From JAJRVM01 sp041752115 (lineage in GTDB: Bacteria; Planctomycetota; Planctomycetia; Pirellulales; Pirellulaceae), in the NCBI GenBank assembly GCA_041752115.1, contig JBGSHS010000385.1, positions 1-64,000 of the forward strand: a stretch of 64,000 nt of DNA, written 5' to 3'. The translations under genes and the position numbers were made by a program. Positions within the stretch are counted from its first letter, which is position 1. Each line of letters opens with the position of its first letter. Under the pieces are notes generated by a model, which did not search any database, was not told where the DNA came from, and saw only the letters and a program-made list of their open reading frames with translations. Of the stretch, positions 45,712 through 54,875 are shown piece after piece.

Positions 45712-47376
45712 TTACGGAAAGCGAAGCGTCCTCTCTTGCGCATCCAACGGAATCGTCACGTCCGTGGGAGAGCCACCGTTCACGCGAACGTGATGGGTCC
45801 CGCGGAATACGCGGATGCGGCACACACCATGCTCGTCGGCCTGGCCGGAATAATCGGTCCACCATTGGTTGAAAATCAGTTGACGATAGATTTCGGCCAC
45901 GCGAGTGGGCGACCAGTCGCTCCGCCACAGGCCCACGTCGTCCCCTTCGCGTGTACTTTGCCAGAAGGTCCGCAAGTAGATCGACTCGACACGCGGATGT
46001 GCAAAACAGATGCGAAAGAACTGTTCCAGGTGATCGGCACGTAGCTGCGGATCTTCCGACTCGAACTCGTATTGGCTAATGATGATCGGGCGCCCCAACT
46101 CGGCCAGCCGGTCGAGTGTACGCTGAACCTGGTTCACGTCGAGCGGTTCCGTAAACCGTGCCTCGCAGTTGATCCCGCCCAAAGGCAGTTTCTGGTCAGA
46201 CAAACCACGCATCTGCTCAATAAACAAGGTTGCGTGAAAGTCGTCGGTCAGCATATCACGGTCGCTCACGCATATCCTTGCGTCCCGGTTGCCGGCCGCA
46301 ACCCATCGGAAGATGTCGTGGCAGATCTCCGGTCCGAACCGGTTGACGTAGTAGTTTCCATGTGTCAGCCCCTCCAGAACATCCAGTTCATCGATCGTAC
46401 CGCGGTAGCGCAGGGTGATGTCGGTCGCATGTCGCTGCATGGCCGACCGTAGAGCCTCGTCCGCCAATCGATCACTCCAGTCTGGTACCTGCTGGCGTTC
46501 ACATCCGAAAACCGCACCGCCGCGAATTCGGACATCGTGGTAGTTGCACCAGTGGCACATGCGATCCACGGCGTTATAGTCGATGTTGTCAGGTGACGGT
46601 TCGGTGCGTGCCCACCCGAATGCACCTCGCGGCATCACGGTATTGAAGTTCTCTTCAACCGTTCGAAGGTACTTATCACGCACAGTTCGCGATGTGCTGC
46701 GTGAGAACAACTCGCTGGAAAGAGCTGCACCAAATCCGAACGCATGACGCTGCTGTCGAATCTCGACCGTCGCACGAGGCTTCGTGTACACCGTCAGCGT
46801 CGCCATACGATGAAAGGCGATCGACCGGTCCGTAAGGCCTCGCATTTGATCGGCATCATGCCCCAACGGCAGCCACCACACCGGCGGCTCTGCAAGCAAT
46901 TCGCCCTCGTCAATCCGCAACTCGGCCAGTTGCAGTTGCGGCGCGTCTGCCTGCGATATGTCGGCCGCCATGCCGGTCAGGCAGTGGATCGACAGCAGCA
47001 CTTCCTCAGACGTCGGAGCCAGACTCCATGTGTAAGACCTCGCTGCCGGAGTATCGACCGTCACCCGAGCCAGCTGATCCTGAACGATTGAGCCGTTACG
47101 CTGTTGCTCAGCAGTGACTACCATGGTGGGCCAGTGTGTGCCCGCCGGCCGGCCAGCCGCAACGACAGTCACTTGCCGAGCCGCTGCGAGGGGAATTTTC
47201 AGCCAAACTCCTACGGTCTGACCGCCGGCATAACTCCAGCCGGTTTCCTGCCAGGGCGTGCCGGCCGAACGCACCGGAGCAGCACCGGCCGGCACCACCA
47301 CCTCTGCGCCGCTCGCGCCGCCGGCAAAAAGGTACAGAATCATCATCGTTACGCAGCGAAGCATGTTGCAGTCCAT
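45712..47376 (-). CDS. secreted GH10-like protein with altered catalytic motifs
   Basis: About 554 residues with a signal peptide in the first 25 residues. Residues 30-190 look like a carbohydrate-binding beta domain (GWSYAGGQTVGVWLKIPL). The second half resembles GH10 xylanases: FGFGAALSSELF, YLRTVEENFNTVMPRGAFGWARTEP, WCNYHDVRIRGGAVFG. The acid/base region reads LDVLEGLTHGNYY where GH10 has WDVxNExLHGN, so the NE pair is displaced or lost. The nucleophile region reads IIISQYEFE where GH10 has I-T-E-x-D, so Glu is Gln. The fold seems intact, so it may bind rather than hydrolyse polysaccharide. ATG at 47376 or 47364 starts the protein. Confidence 0.72.
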   Translation of the reverse strand: MDCNMLRCVTMMILYLFAGGASGAEVVVPAGAAPVRSAGTPWQETGWSYAGGQTVGVWLKIPLAAARQVTVVAAGRPAGTHWPTMVVTAEQQRNGSIVQDQLARVTVDTPAARSYTWSLAPTSEEVLLSIHCLTGMAADISQADAPQLQLAELRIDEGELLAEPPVWWLPLGHDADQMRGLTDRSIAFHRMATLTVYTKPRATVEIRQQRHAFGFGAALSSELFSRSTSRTVRDKYLRTVEENFNTVMPRGAFGWARTEPSPDNIDYNAVDRMCHWCNYHDVRIRGGAVFGCERQQVPDWSDRLADEALRSAMQRHATDITLRYRGTIDELDVLEGLTHGNYYVNRFGPEICHDIFRWVAAGNRDARICVSDRDMLTDDFHATLFIEQMRGLSDQKLPLGGINCEARFTEPLDVNQVQRTLDRLAELGRPIIISQYEFESEDPQLRADHLEQFFRICFAHPRVESIYLRTFWQSTREGDDVGLWRSDWSPTRVAEIYRQLIFNQWWTDYSGQADEHGVCRIRVFRGTHHVRVNGGSPTDVTIPLDAQERTLRFP

Positions 47377-48091
47377 CAAAGCGGTATCAAAGGCAATATC
47401 GGGAGTTCAACCATCGGGCGTCCACGCCGACCAACTGACTCACTTCGTCGATCTCCTGTAGCTGACACCGGCTGGCCAACGACGTTGAGCAAGATCACGA
47501 CGGAACCGGAACGAGACATAGGCGGGGCTGGAAGCGAGATGTGGGTATGCACCATGCGAGCACGGTGGCAACGGTGACAATGAATGCAACAGTAGGTCCG
47601 ATTGCGGGGCCGAATAGGCTCTAGCTGCTCAAAGGACTTGAACCCAATCCCTGCCCCACACCGTTACGTTCCGACAACCAAGTGTTGCATATCATTTCTC
47701 CCCAGGCGCCGGGAACCCTTCCCCCTCACGACCTGCAAGAATTCCGGCCACGACGTCATGCCAGTGCGGTCTGGATCTCCCGCATCCATGCCTATCGCGG
47801 GCCAACGCTTCACACGGATCGGCCAGCTTGCTACCGACCAATCACTCGGCGCCGACCCCTCGTGCGGGCTGGCCAGGAGGGCAACGGCGAGAAACCGCCG
47901 CCAAGCGCGGGCCAGACACCGGCCATAACCCACCCGAAAGTGCCCGTTTCCCCGCCGCGCCGTGTTATTCGGTTGATCGGCCGAGATTCTGTGTAAGATT
48001 CCTCTGTTCCCGTTGTGCTATAGATAGCCTTTGATCTGTTCTGCGGTCAGCCACAGTCCCCCGAACAGCCGACGACCCGATAAGGATTGGC
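47377..48091. other. gene-free stretch
   Basis: About 710 bases between the divergent GH10-like and ECF sigma genes. Frames inside are short and not gene-like. A stretch at 47640-47660 contains gacttgaaccc, the complement of a tRNA T-loop-like word, but no cloverleaf could be built. Both promoters should lie here. Confidence 0.4.
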
Positions 48092-48694
48092 ATGCAAGAG
48101 TCCTACCAGACACGCGCGAGCTTGCTGCTGCGTATCCGCGATGCCCAGGATACCCAGGCGTGGGGGGAGTTTGTCGAGATCTACGAGTCGCTGATCTACC
48201 GGGTGGCACGGCAGCAAGGCGTGCAACACGCCGATGCGCTGGAGTTGACTCAGGAAGTGCTGCTGACGGTCGCCCGCTCAATCAATCGCTGGGATGCCGA
48301 ACCGAGTCGAGGTTCCTTCCGCGGCTGGCTGCGACGGGTCGCCCGCAACCTGACGATCAACTACCTGATCCGTCAGCGCCGACACCCGCAAGGAGTCGGG
48401 GACACCGATTTTCAGTCGCTGCTGGCAGAACAACCGGATCCACACAGCGAAGAATCTGCCAGCTTCGATCTTGAATGCCGACGCTCGCTGTTCCTGCGGG
48501 CTGCGCAGCAAATCCAGGATGAATTCCAGGCCAGTACGTGGCTGGCCTTCTGGAATTCGTGTGTACTGCAGCAGAGCGTGAAAGAGGTAGCTGCCGAACT
48601 CGAGATGACTCCCGGTGCCATCTATGTCGCGCGGAGCCGCGTTATGGCGCGACTGCGAAAGTGTGTGCAGGAATATGTCGAGAGGGATCTCTGA
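48092..48694 (+). CDS. ECF-type RNA polymerase sigma factor
   Basis: A 200-residue sigma-70 family protein. Region 2 runs from about residue 20 to 95 (WGEFVEIYESLIYRVARQQG, DALELTQEVLLTVARSI, GSFRGWLRRVARNLTINYL) and region 4 from about 145 to 195 (STWLAFWNSCVLQQSVKEVAAELEM, AIYVARSRVMARLRK). The spacing and the GxFRGWLRxVARN motif match the large planctomycete ECF groups. AAGGAT precedes the ATG. It is followed 59 bases later by a kinase gene with a zinc-binding anti-sigma motif, the probable regulator of this factor. Confidence 0.92.
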   Translation: MQESYQTRASLLLRIRDAQDTQAWGEFVEIYESLIYRVARQQGVQHADALELTQEVLLTVARSINRWDAEPSRGSFRGWLRRVARNLTINYLIRQRRHPQGVGDTDFQSLLAEQPDPHSEESASFDLECRRSLFLRAAQQIQDEFQASTWLAFWNSCVLQQSVKEVAAELEMTPGAIYVARSRVMARLRKCVQEYVERDL

Positions 48695-48753
48695 ACCGTT
48701 CGTGCGGGGAGCCGAAGCGTGACGGTTCACCGCCCCTTGTGGAGCAGATCGTG

Positions 48754-50175
48754 ATGATTGCAGCTCGCTGCCAGTTCCGACAGACCCGGCTACAGCAGCT
48801 TCTCAGCGGGCAGCTGAACGAAGCGATGGCCGCCGACGTAGCCCGACACATAGGCCAGTGCGAAACGTGTCGACACAAGCTCGAAGCGCTCGCAGCCGAT
48901 GCCAGCTGGTGGCAAGAGGCTCAGCAACTTCTCAGCTCTGCCACGACCAGCCCGGTACTCCTTACGGACGCTCCAGCCGTTTCGAATGACCGCAGCGTGA
49001 TCGAACCCCTTGAGTTGGTAAGCGGCTTCCTGCAACCGGGTGACGATCCGTCGCAACTCGGACGACTCGATGAGTTCGAGATCCTGGAGGTCATCGGGCA
49101 CGGCGGCATGGGCATCGTATTGAAAGGATATGATCGCCCATTAGCTCGCCATGTCGCCATTAAGGTGCTGGCCCCCCACTACGCAACCAGCGGCGCCGCA
49201 CGACGCCGCTTCGCTCGCGAAGCGCAAGCGGCTGCCGCAGTTGTCCACCCACACGTATTGGCTATCCATGGCGTCAACGGCAACCATCGCCTTCCGTATC
49301 TCGTCATGCCGCTGGTTACAGGGCCATCACTCCAACAGCAGATCGATACACAAGGACCTTTGGGAGTACTTGATACGCTGCGCATCGGCATGCAGGCCGC
49401 TCAGGGGCTAGCCGCCGCCCACGCCCAGGGTCTCGTGCATCGCGACGTGAAGCCAGCCAACATCCTGTTGGAAAACGGGCTCCAGCGTGTGCTGCTCACC
49501 GACTTTGGTCTGGCACGCGCCATCGACGATGTGTCGCTGACGCACAGCGGCGTGATCGCCGGTACGCCGCAGTACATGTCTCCCGAACAAACACGCGGTG
49601 AACCGGTAGACCATCGCACCGACCTCTTCAGCCTCGGCAGCGTTCTCTACACCATGTGCGCCGGCCGACCGCCATTCCGTGCGGATTCAACCTTCGGTGT
49701 CATGCGGAAGATCTGTGAAGCAGCGCCTCGCGATCTGCGTGAGATCAACCCGGAGGTGCCAGCCTGGCTCTCGGAGATTGTGCTCCGCCTGCTGGCCAAA
49801 CAGCCGGACCAGCGGTTCCAGTCGGCCGCCGAAGTCGCTTCGCTCCTGGAAAACTGTCTGGCTCACTTGCAGCATCCCACCGCCGTTGCGTTGCCCGAAA
49901 TCCCCGGCACGACAAGTTCGGCGCTCGTGGTCGACCACCTCATTGCGCGTCGCCTCCTTTGGTCTCTGGCAGCCGCCGGAGTACTAGCTGCGACCTCGTT
50001 GGCCGCCTGGCAGCTCTGGCCTCAGGCCGTTGAGAACCCGGCGGTCCCTCAGCCCCCGGCAGCCTCGCACGCCCCCGAACTCCTCGAAGCTCACACGCGC
50101 TGGCGCGATGATCTCGATCCCACCCTGTCGACCATCCGCACCCAACTGCAGACACTCGCCGGTGACGAATGGTGA
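48754..50175 (+). CDS. Ser/Thr protein kinase with N-terminal ZAS-like zinc-binding motif
   Basis: A 473-residue protein. Residues 29-39 carry H32-x3-C36-x2-C39 (RHIGQCETCRHK), the core of zinc-binding anti-sigma domains. A Hanks-type kinase domain follows from about 110 to 370: glycine loop IGHGGMGIVLKG, Lys in HVAIKVLAP, catalytic HRDVKPANILL, DFGLARA, and TPQYMSPEQTRGE. One transmembrane helix (LLWSLAAAGVLAATSLAAWQLW, about 404-425) is followed by about 50 external residues. ATG at 48754 or GTG at 48751 is supported by GGAG; the longer frame runs through the sigma gene and is rejected. Membrane kinase and sigma regulator are thus fused. Confidence 0.9.
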   Translation: MIAARCQFRQTRLQQLLSGQLNEAMAADVARHIGQCETCRHKLEALAADASWWQEAQQLLSSATTSPVLLTDAPAVSNDRSVIEPLELVSGFLQPGDDPSQLGRLDEFEILEVIGHGGMGIVLKGYDRPLARHVAIKVLAPHYATSGAARRRFAREAQAAAAVVHPHVLAIHGVNGNHRLPYLVMPLVTGPSLQQQIDTQGPLGVLDTLRIGMQAAQGLAAAHAQGLVHRDVKPANILLENGLQRVLLTDFGLARAIDDVSLTHSGVIAGTPQYMSPEQTRGEPVDHRTDLFSLGSVLYTMCAGRPPFRADSTFGVMRKICEAAPRDLREINPEVPAWLSEIVLRLLAKQPDQRFQSAAEVASLLENCLAHLQHPTAVALPEIPGTTSSALVVDHLIARRLLWSLAAAGVLAATSLAAWQLWPQAVENPAVPQPPAASHAPELLEAHTRWRDDLDPTLSTIRTQLQTLAGDEW

Positions 50176-50246
50176 TCGGGAGGCTGGAAGTGTAACGCCA
50201 TAATCCAACAGTCAAATGGCCGTGCGCCATAAGGCTGCGCCGACGT

Positions 50247-50314
50247 GGAATGACGAAGGAAATGACGGAGGAAATGACGAATGACGAATGATCCAATGAC
50301 GAATGAGATGACGC
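50247..50314. repeat. short AATGACGAA-type tandem/dispersed repeat
   Basis: The words ggaatgacgaag, gaaatgacgg, aatgacgaatgacgaatga and ccaatgacgaatgag follow each other in the gap after the kinase gene. Related words occur in the opposite orientation at 5475-5508 and once at 10618. The role is unknown. Confidence 0.6.
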
Positions 50315-50493
50315 ATGCGGATCCAACGATATGAAAAGAATACGCGACGTAGTAGGCTTCTGATTCAGCTCGGACTCACTTGGCCATCAGTCATCATTGG
50401 CCACAAGGTGTCGCAGTAACGCGATTCTGTTGTTATGCCCAAAGACGCGTGGGGTAGCCGGCTGAGGTTCATTCTTAGATAAGGAATCGATCG

Positions 50494-51765
50494 ATGAGAA
50501 ACGCCTTTTGCTTGATTTGCATTGGCTGTGTACTCTGGCTCTTCAGTGGCTGCGGCGCGTCGGCGTCGGCACAGCAAGCTAGTACTCCGGCTGCCAGCGT
50601 TCCCACCGCCCCCGCGAGTGTCGCTTCAGCTGCGGCGCTGCCCGCCTATGCACCGGCATTACCCGCACAAGGAGAGCTAGCTCGCTCCGTGGCCTGGATG
50701 CCTGCTGCCCCCAGTCCGGTGCACGACCCGGCGTACATGGCACTTGAGCAGAAGGTCCGTTCACTCACAGAGGTGTTTCGCCAGGTAAAGAGCGATGGCG
50801 AACGAGAAAAGCTCCGCCAACAGCTGGTGGAGTTGACGACGCAACAATTCGAATGGAGGCAGCAGCGGCGTCTGGCAGAACTGGATCGGCTTCGCCAGCA
50901 AATGCAGGATGTGGAATCGAAGGTGCAGCGACGCGAAGAATTGAAACAGCAAATCATTGAGCGACGAGTGGCTCAGTTGACCAGCGAGGACGCTGAACTC
51001 CAATGGGACGTGCCCTCGCCCGCTCCAATAGGACGGCCGGTGGATATGCCTGGTCCGGCCATGCTACCGAATCCAACCTATGGAACACCCCAGCCGCAAG
51101 TTCCACGCGACCATCCGGCTTCTGAAAACGATCCCTTCGGACCGTACAGTTACTACCCTCCGCATGTTCCTGGGGCGTACTACCCTCCGCATGTTCCTGG
51201 GGCGCCGAGTCTCCCGGGCGCCCCCGACGATCCCTTCGGCCCCAACGTCCCTGCGGCAGAAGCCACGCCAACGGCACCAGTGGCTCCGCCCGCCCCCGAG
51301 GCCAGGGGAGCGGAACCAGAGTATCGGCCCATTAACCCTGCCGAGGCCAGAATTCGCCTGGAAAGCGCTGCGCGCATCCTCGATCGTGCCAGCCAGCTGT
51401 TCGAGCGAGACGCGATTTCGGCGGGTGAGTTGCAGAAAGCCCAGGACGAACTCAGCCTGGCTCAAGCCGCCTTCGACGCCGCTCGTCGCGAATGGGAAGG
51501 ACGCCGCAAACTGCTGGAGCTCGACGTGCGACAGATGAGGCTCGAAGTGGAAGCGGCGAAGCAGAAGTTGGCAACGCTCCGAGAAATCGCCGAACGATCT
51601 GGGGCCGCCGTATCTCAGTTCGAAGTTCAAGAAAAGCAGACGGCTGTCGAGAAGGCCGAAATCGCCCTGCAGCGTGCCGACACCCTGCTGGACATGCACT
51701 TGGCGTCCAATCCCGACGCGCCGCCGCCCGGGCCGGAAGGAGAGAAAAGCCAAGAGCCGAAATAG
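50494..51765 (+). CDS. lipoprotein with coiled coils and a Pro-rich linker
   Basis: A 423-residue lipoprotein. The signal peptide ends at the lipobox FSGC (Cys20 in CVLWLFSGCGAS), and AAGGAA lies nine bases before the ATG. Residues 75-165 are a charged heptad-like coiled coil rich in Gln, Arg and Glu (EKVRSLTEVFRQVKSDGERE). A Pro/Tyr-rich linker at about 190-265 contains two exact copies of YYPPHVPGA. A second coiled coil covers about 285-405 (ASQLFERDAISAGELQKAQ, KLLELDVRQMRLEVEAAKQ), resembling the hairpins of efflux adaptor proteins. It is probably a periplasmic structural or adaptor protein. No partner genes adjoin it. Confidence 0.8.
   Translation: MRNAFCLICIGCVLWLFSGCGASASAQQASTPAASVPTAPASVASAAALPAYAPALPAQGELARSVAWMPAAPSPVHDPAYMALEQKVRSLTEVFRQVKSDGEREKLRQQLVELTTQQFEWRQQRRLAELDRLRQQMQDVESKVQRREELKQQIIERRVAQLTSEDAELQWDVPSPAPIGRPVDMPGPAMLPNPTYGTPQPQVPRDHPASENDPFGPYSYYPPHVPGAYYPPHVPGAPSLPGAPDDPFGPNVPAAEATPTAPVAPPAPEARGAEPEYRPINPAEARIRLESAARILDRASQLFERDAISAGELQKAQDELSLAQAAFDAARREWEGRRKLLELDVRQMRLEVEAAKQKLATLREIAERSGAAVSQFEVQEKQTAVEKAEIALQRADTLLDMHLASNPDAPPPGPEGEKSQEPK
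51151..51204. repeat. 27-bp exact tandem duplication inside a coding region
   Basis: Two adjacent identical 27-bp units (51151-51177 and 51178-51204) encode YYPPHVPGA twice in the linker of the coiled-coil lipoprotein. Being in frame and exact, it is a recent duplication and may vary between strains. Confidence 0.95.
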
Positions 51766-51814
51766 GCTCTGAACTCGCACCGCCTCAGGTTCCCGCAGCC
51801 ACGCAGAGTTCAAG

Positions 51815-51854
51815 ACAAGAAGATGGATGCCGACAGGGTTCCTTATCTTCTTGT
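51815..51854. terminator. possible stem-loop terminator after the coiled-coil lipoprotein gene
   Basis: ACAAGAAGAT at 51815-51824 is exactly complementary to ATCTTCTTGT at 51845-51854, with a 20-base loop. It lies 50 bases after the stop, and a short T-run (atctttttg) follows ten bases later. The AU-rich stem and delayed T-run make it a modest candidate. Confidence 0.35.
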
Positions 51855-51907
51855 GCCCCATCTTTTTGTCCTCCTTTCATCGCGTTTGCTCCACTGCGCG
51901 AGCATGG

Positions 51908-53260
51908 CTACCGGCGAGGAATGGCCGCGCTGGCCACTTCCCCCAGCTCTTCACCAGAAGGGCTCCACACAACGATGGATAAACGGGTCGAGGCGGCAGG
52001 CAAGGCAATGCGATGGTCCAGCACAATCGGTTGCCTCGGATCAGTCTGAGCAACGAGCTCGCCCTCAGCCACTACCTGACCGGCTTCGCCCAGCGTCTTC
52101 CACCGCAGCGATCCCAAGAAAAACACTCCCAGACGTCCTCGGACCTGGAATTGTCTGTCCATCTTCTGGCAGGTAATCGCTTCAGAGACCACACCGTACG
52201 GCGTGCAATCAATCACCGGGAAATCGCCACCGATCCGGCATGCGTACCAATGATAGGTCCACGTGTATTCCTCTCCCGGTGCGAGTTGGGCGAACGGACT
52301 GAGCACTTCGCTTTCAAACACATAAGGGTTGGCTGCGAGGTCGTCTGGCTGGTCGATCCATCTGCCGTACGCGTGGATGCGCCCCCGTCCGTTGTGCCAG
52401 AACTCAACGCTTGCTCCGTCGGGATACTCCTTCGTTGGTTCATACGTGTATCGCTGAACAAACACGTCTCCGGTGCGGCCGTCCACCGTCGCCACCCAGC
52501 CCGCGTCACTGTCCAGGCCGATCTTCCCCACTTCGTAACGGAAGCTGACCCGCATGAGCTTTCGCTCGGCATCTGCCTGAAACGATGGGTTTTTCGCTGT
52601 ACCGAAGATGACTTGGTACCCGTCGGGAAAATGGCTATGAGCGTTGATGGGACACCAGGCGCGCATGAGCGGATTGTAATCCTCGCTGCCGGCAAGCCCC
52701 GCATCGAACTGGGTATGAGCCCAGATGCCCCACCGACGCACTTGGTCGTCGATATTGGTCATGGTCGCATCAACCGAGACATGGGAGGATTCCGGATGCA
52801 GCCGCAGCCGGCGACTGAAGCGAATGCCGCTCCGCGGATCGTCACGGCTGGTAAGCCGAACCGCTGTTGGGTCGTGAAGCACTTCCGCTCGGTAGGGCTG
52901 GCCGTCCAACACCGCATCCGGTGGCCCCGGCCACTGTTGAGCGTTGTCCCATCCCTGAGGAGCGGGCCAGAGTTTGTCGCCACCGTAGTTGAGCCAGCTG
53001 CCATCGGCGTCCAAGCCCGTGGAAGGCGGCTGTTTGCCGAGCAACTGCGGATTCACCCAGAAGAACTCCTTGCTCCCCAACGCAAACTGAATCACTCGCC
53101 CTCCCAGCTCGGGGACGATGGTCAGTCGTACGAGCTCGTTTTCCCAGACATAGCCGGGCCAACCATGGTAGTCCTTTGGTTGAGGGTCGTCGGCCCTGCC
53201 GAGAACGGCCATGAAGCTGGCCAGCCAGACCGAGATCGTTCCAATCGTGCCTGATCGCAT
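51908..53260 (-). CDS. secreted DUF4380-like protein
   Basis: A 450-residue protein with a signal peptide (MRSGTIGTISVWLASFMAVLGRA). The mature part resembles galactose mutarotase-like beta-sandwich proteins of the DUF4380 type: VWENELVRLTIVPELGGRVI, FFWVNP, WLNYGGDKLWPAPQGW, FSRRLRLHPESSHVSVDATM, and RRWGIWAHTQFDAG. The PELGGRI and YGGDKLWPAP stretches are the clearest marks. It may bind or modify sugars in the periplasm, but activity is not established. GGAGGCCCTC precedes the ATG. The last bases overlap a copy of the dispersed word ctgcgcgagcatggctac (51894-51911). Confidence 0.75.
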   Translation of the reverse strand: MRSGTIGTISVWLASFMAVLGRADDPQPKDYHGWPGYVWENELVRLTIVPELGGRVIQFALGSKEFFWVNPQLLGKQPPSTGLDADGSWLNYGGDKLWPAPQGWDNAQQWPGPPDAVLDGQPYRAEVLHDPTAVRLTSRDDPRSGIRFSRRLRLHPESSHVSVDATMTNIDDQVRRWGIWAHTQFDAGLAGSEDYNPLMRAWCPINAHSHFPDGYQVIFGTAKNPSFQADAERKLMRVSFRYEVGKIGLDSDAGWVATVDGRTGDVFVQRYTYEPTKEYPDGASVEFWHNGRGRIHAYGRWIDQPDDLAANPYVFESEVLSPFAQLAPGEEYTWTYHWYACRIGGDFPVIDCTPYGVVSEAITCQKMDRQFQVRGRLGVFFLGSLRWKTLGEAGQVVAEGELVAQTDPRQPIVLDHRIALPAASTRLSIVVWSPSGEELGEVASAAIPRR

Positions 53261-53537
53261 GAGGGCCTCCGTTGGATGTTGCGCCGAAGTCGACTGGTCG
53301 ATTCTCGCATTCCTGATCGCGGTTCGCTAGAGCGTCGAGCCCAGCACGGAGGGTCGTATGCTTCACCGCTTGGTCATGGAAGGAGCACCAGAACTCGGGC
53401 GGATCCCCGCAATTCCATCCACGTTACAGAATGCTGTTCCCGACAAGGAACAAGGAGTTCCGTCTACAGATGACCGGCCGCTCCCCAACAGCTCTGCCAG
53501 CCCAAGCAGGAATCGTCGGTGGGCGTCAGACGGTGGG

Positions 53538-54875
53538 TTACTCGACTAGTTCCTTTTCGCTTGGCTCAGGCAGCCAGAAGCAGAGGATCGAACCGAGGGC
53601 GTAGACGAACAGCGCGACCGCGGCAGCGGCCAAAGCTACCGATTTCCCCGGCATCAGCGTCGTGAGCCAGGTGGTCAGCAACGCGGCCGAAGTGCCGAGC
53701 ATCCGCCCGCCGATATTGGCGGCAAAACTCTCGCCCGTTCCTCGCAAGTGCAGGGGGTAGACTCGCGGCAGATAGTTTCCCCAGAAACTGAATTGAGCAA
53801 CCGTGAAGAGCCCGGCAAAGAAGATGCCCCATTTGAGCAGCTCGAGATCGTAGCGGGCTGCATAGAAATAGAGCAGCGGAATGAAGATCAAGCCCGGGAC
53901 CTGAAACACGCGCAGCAGCGTGCGGCGACTGACAATCCACACCGCCAGGATGGCCAGAGCAAATCGGCCAACCAGCCCGCCCACCTCTTGAAAGAGATTC
54001 ACGGTAGCGGCCGTTGTCTGCTCGATCTGCCTCTGCTCCGGCACCGGTTTGCCAGCCGTCATGTCCTTGACTTGCGGCAGTGAGGGGACGATGCGCGGTG
54101 TATGCTGCAGCGCTCCAAACGCTGCGCCGTAGCTGCAGGCAAACATCAGGGTCGTAATGATCGTGGTACGCCGCAGATCGGGTGCGAACAGTTCCGCAAT
54201 GCTCGGTCGACGCAGCGTTCCAGCCGCCTTCTTGGCCGCCCACTGCGGTGATTCCGGCAGGAAGGGACGAATGATAATCAGCGGCAAGGCGGGAATCACT
54301 CCCGAAATGAGGGTATAGCGCCACGCCTCATGGTGACCGTAGATCGGAAGAAGATACTCGCCATAATGCACGGCCAGCAGGTTCGCTCCGGTCACGAGCA
54401 AGCCACCCACACTGGAGAACGCCTGGGTGAAGCCCAGCACGGCTTCCCGGCGATTCCGGTCAGGGAACAACTCCGCCAGCCACGCCACCGCCGCCACAAA
54501 CTCCACGCACACGCCAATAAAGGTTGTACAACGAAAAAAGAGCAGCATATAAATCGATGTCGAGAAGCCGGCTGCACCGGCCGAGAAAGCGTACAGCAGA
54601 ATACTCCACACGAGCACCCTGCGACGGCCCAACAGATCGGTCAAGTAGCCACCCAACAGACCGAAAACGCCTCCTGCCAGAGCCGGCACAAAGAACAACA
54701 TGCTGACCCAGAACTCAAACTCCGGCGACCCCGGCTTCGCTCCCACGAGATCCAGCAGAGCCGGGCGCACGATTAACGGCAGCATTAACAGCTCGTAAAT
54801 GTCGAACGCAAAACCGATCGAAGCGATGACGCAAATCAACCACTGAACGGCGGTGAGGCGGGTAGGGGAGGGCAT
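53538..54875 (-). CDS. major facilitator superfamily transporter
   Basis: A 445-residue protein with about 12 membrane helices. The N-terminal half has the MFS signature between helices 2 and 3 (LLGGYLTDLLGRRRVLVWSILL) and the helix 4-5 region with FPDRNRREAVLGFTQ, as in sugar/metabolite porters. A hydrophilic insert at about 260-285 (VKDMTAGKPVPEQRQIEQ) separates the two halves. It is a relative of the transporter at 56.5-57.8 kb. Substrate is unknown; the metabolite:H+ symporter group is a fair guess from the motifs. Confidence 0.85.
   Translation of the reverse strand: MPSPTRLTAVQWLICVIASIGFAFDIYELLMLPLIVRPALLDLVGAKPGSPEFEFWVSMLFFVPALAGGVFGLLGGYLTDLLGRRRVLVWSILLYAFSAGAAGFSTSIYMLLFFRCTTFIGVCVEFVAAVAWLAELFPDRNRREAVLGFTQAFSSVGGLLVTGANLLAVHYGEYLLPIYGHHEAWRYTLISGVIPALPLIIIRPFLPESPQWAAKKAAGTLRRPSIAELFAPDLRRTTIITTLMFACSYGAAFGALQHTPRIVPSLPQVKDMTAGKPVPEQRQIEQTTAATVNLFQEVGGLVGRFALAILAVWIVSRRTLLRVFQVPGLIFIPLLYFYAARYDLELLKWGIFFAGLFTVAQFSFWGNYLPRVYPLHLRGTGESFAANIGGRMLGTSAALLTTWLTTLMPGKSVALAAAAVALFVYALGSILCFWLPEPSEKELVE

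Noticed and set aside
47625..47700. tRNA-like word gacttgaaccc (complement of GGGTTCAAGTC)
   Set aside because: No flanking acceptor, D or anticodon stems could be paired on either strand, so it is a chance match.
52013..53254. Plus-strand frame of 413 codons opposite the DUF4380 gene
   Set aside because: Antisense shadow; the minus strand has a signal peptide, a ribosome binding site and family motifs.
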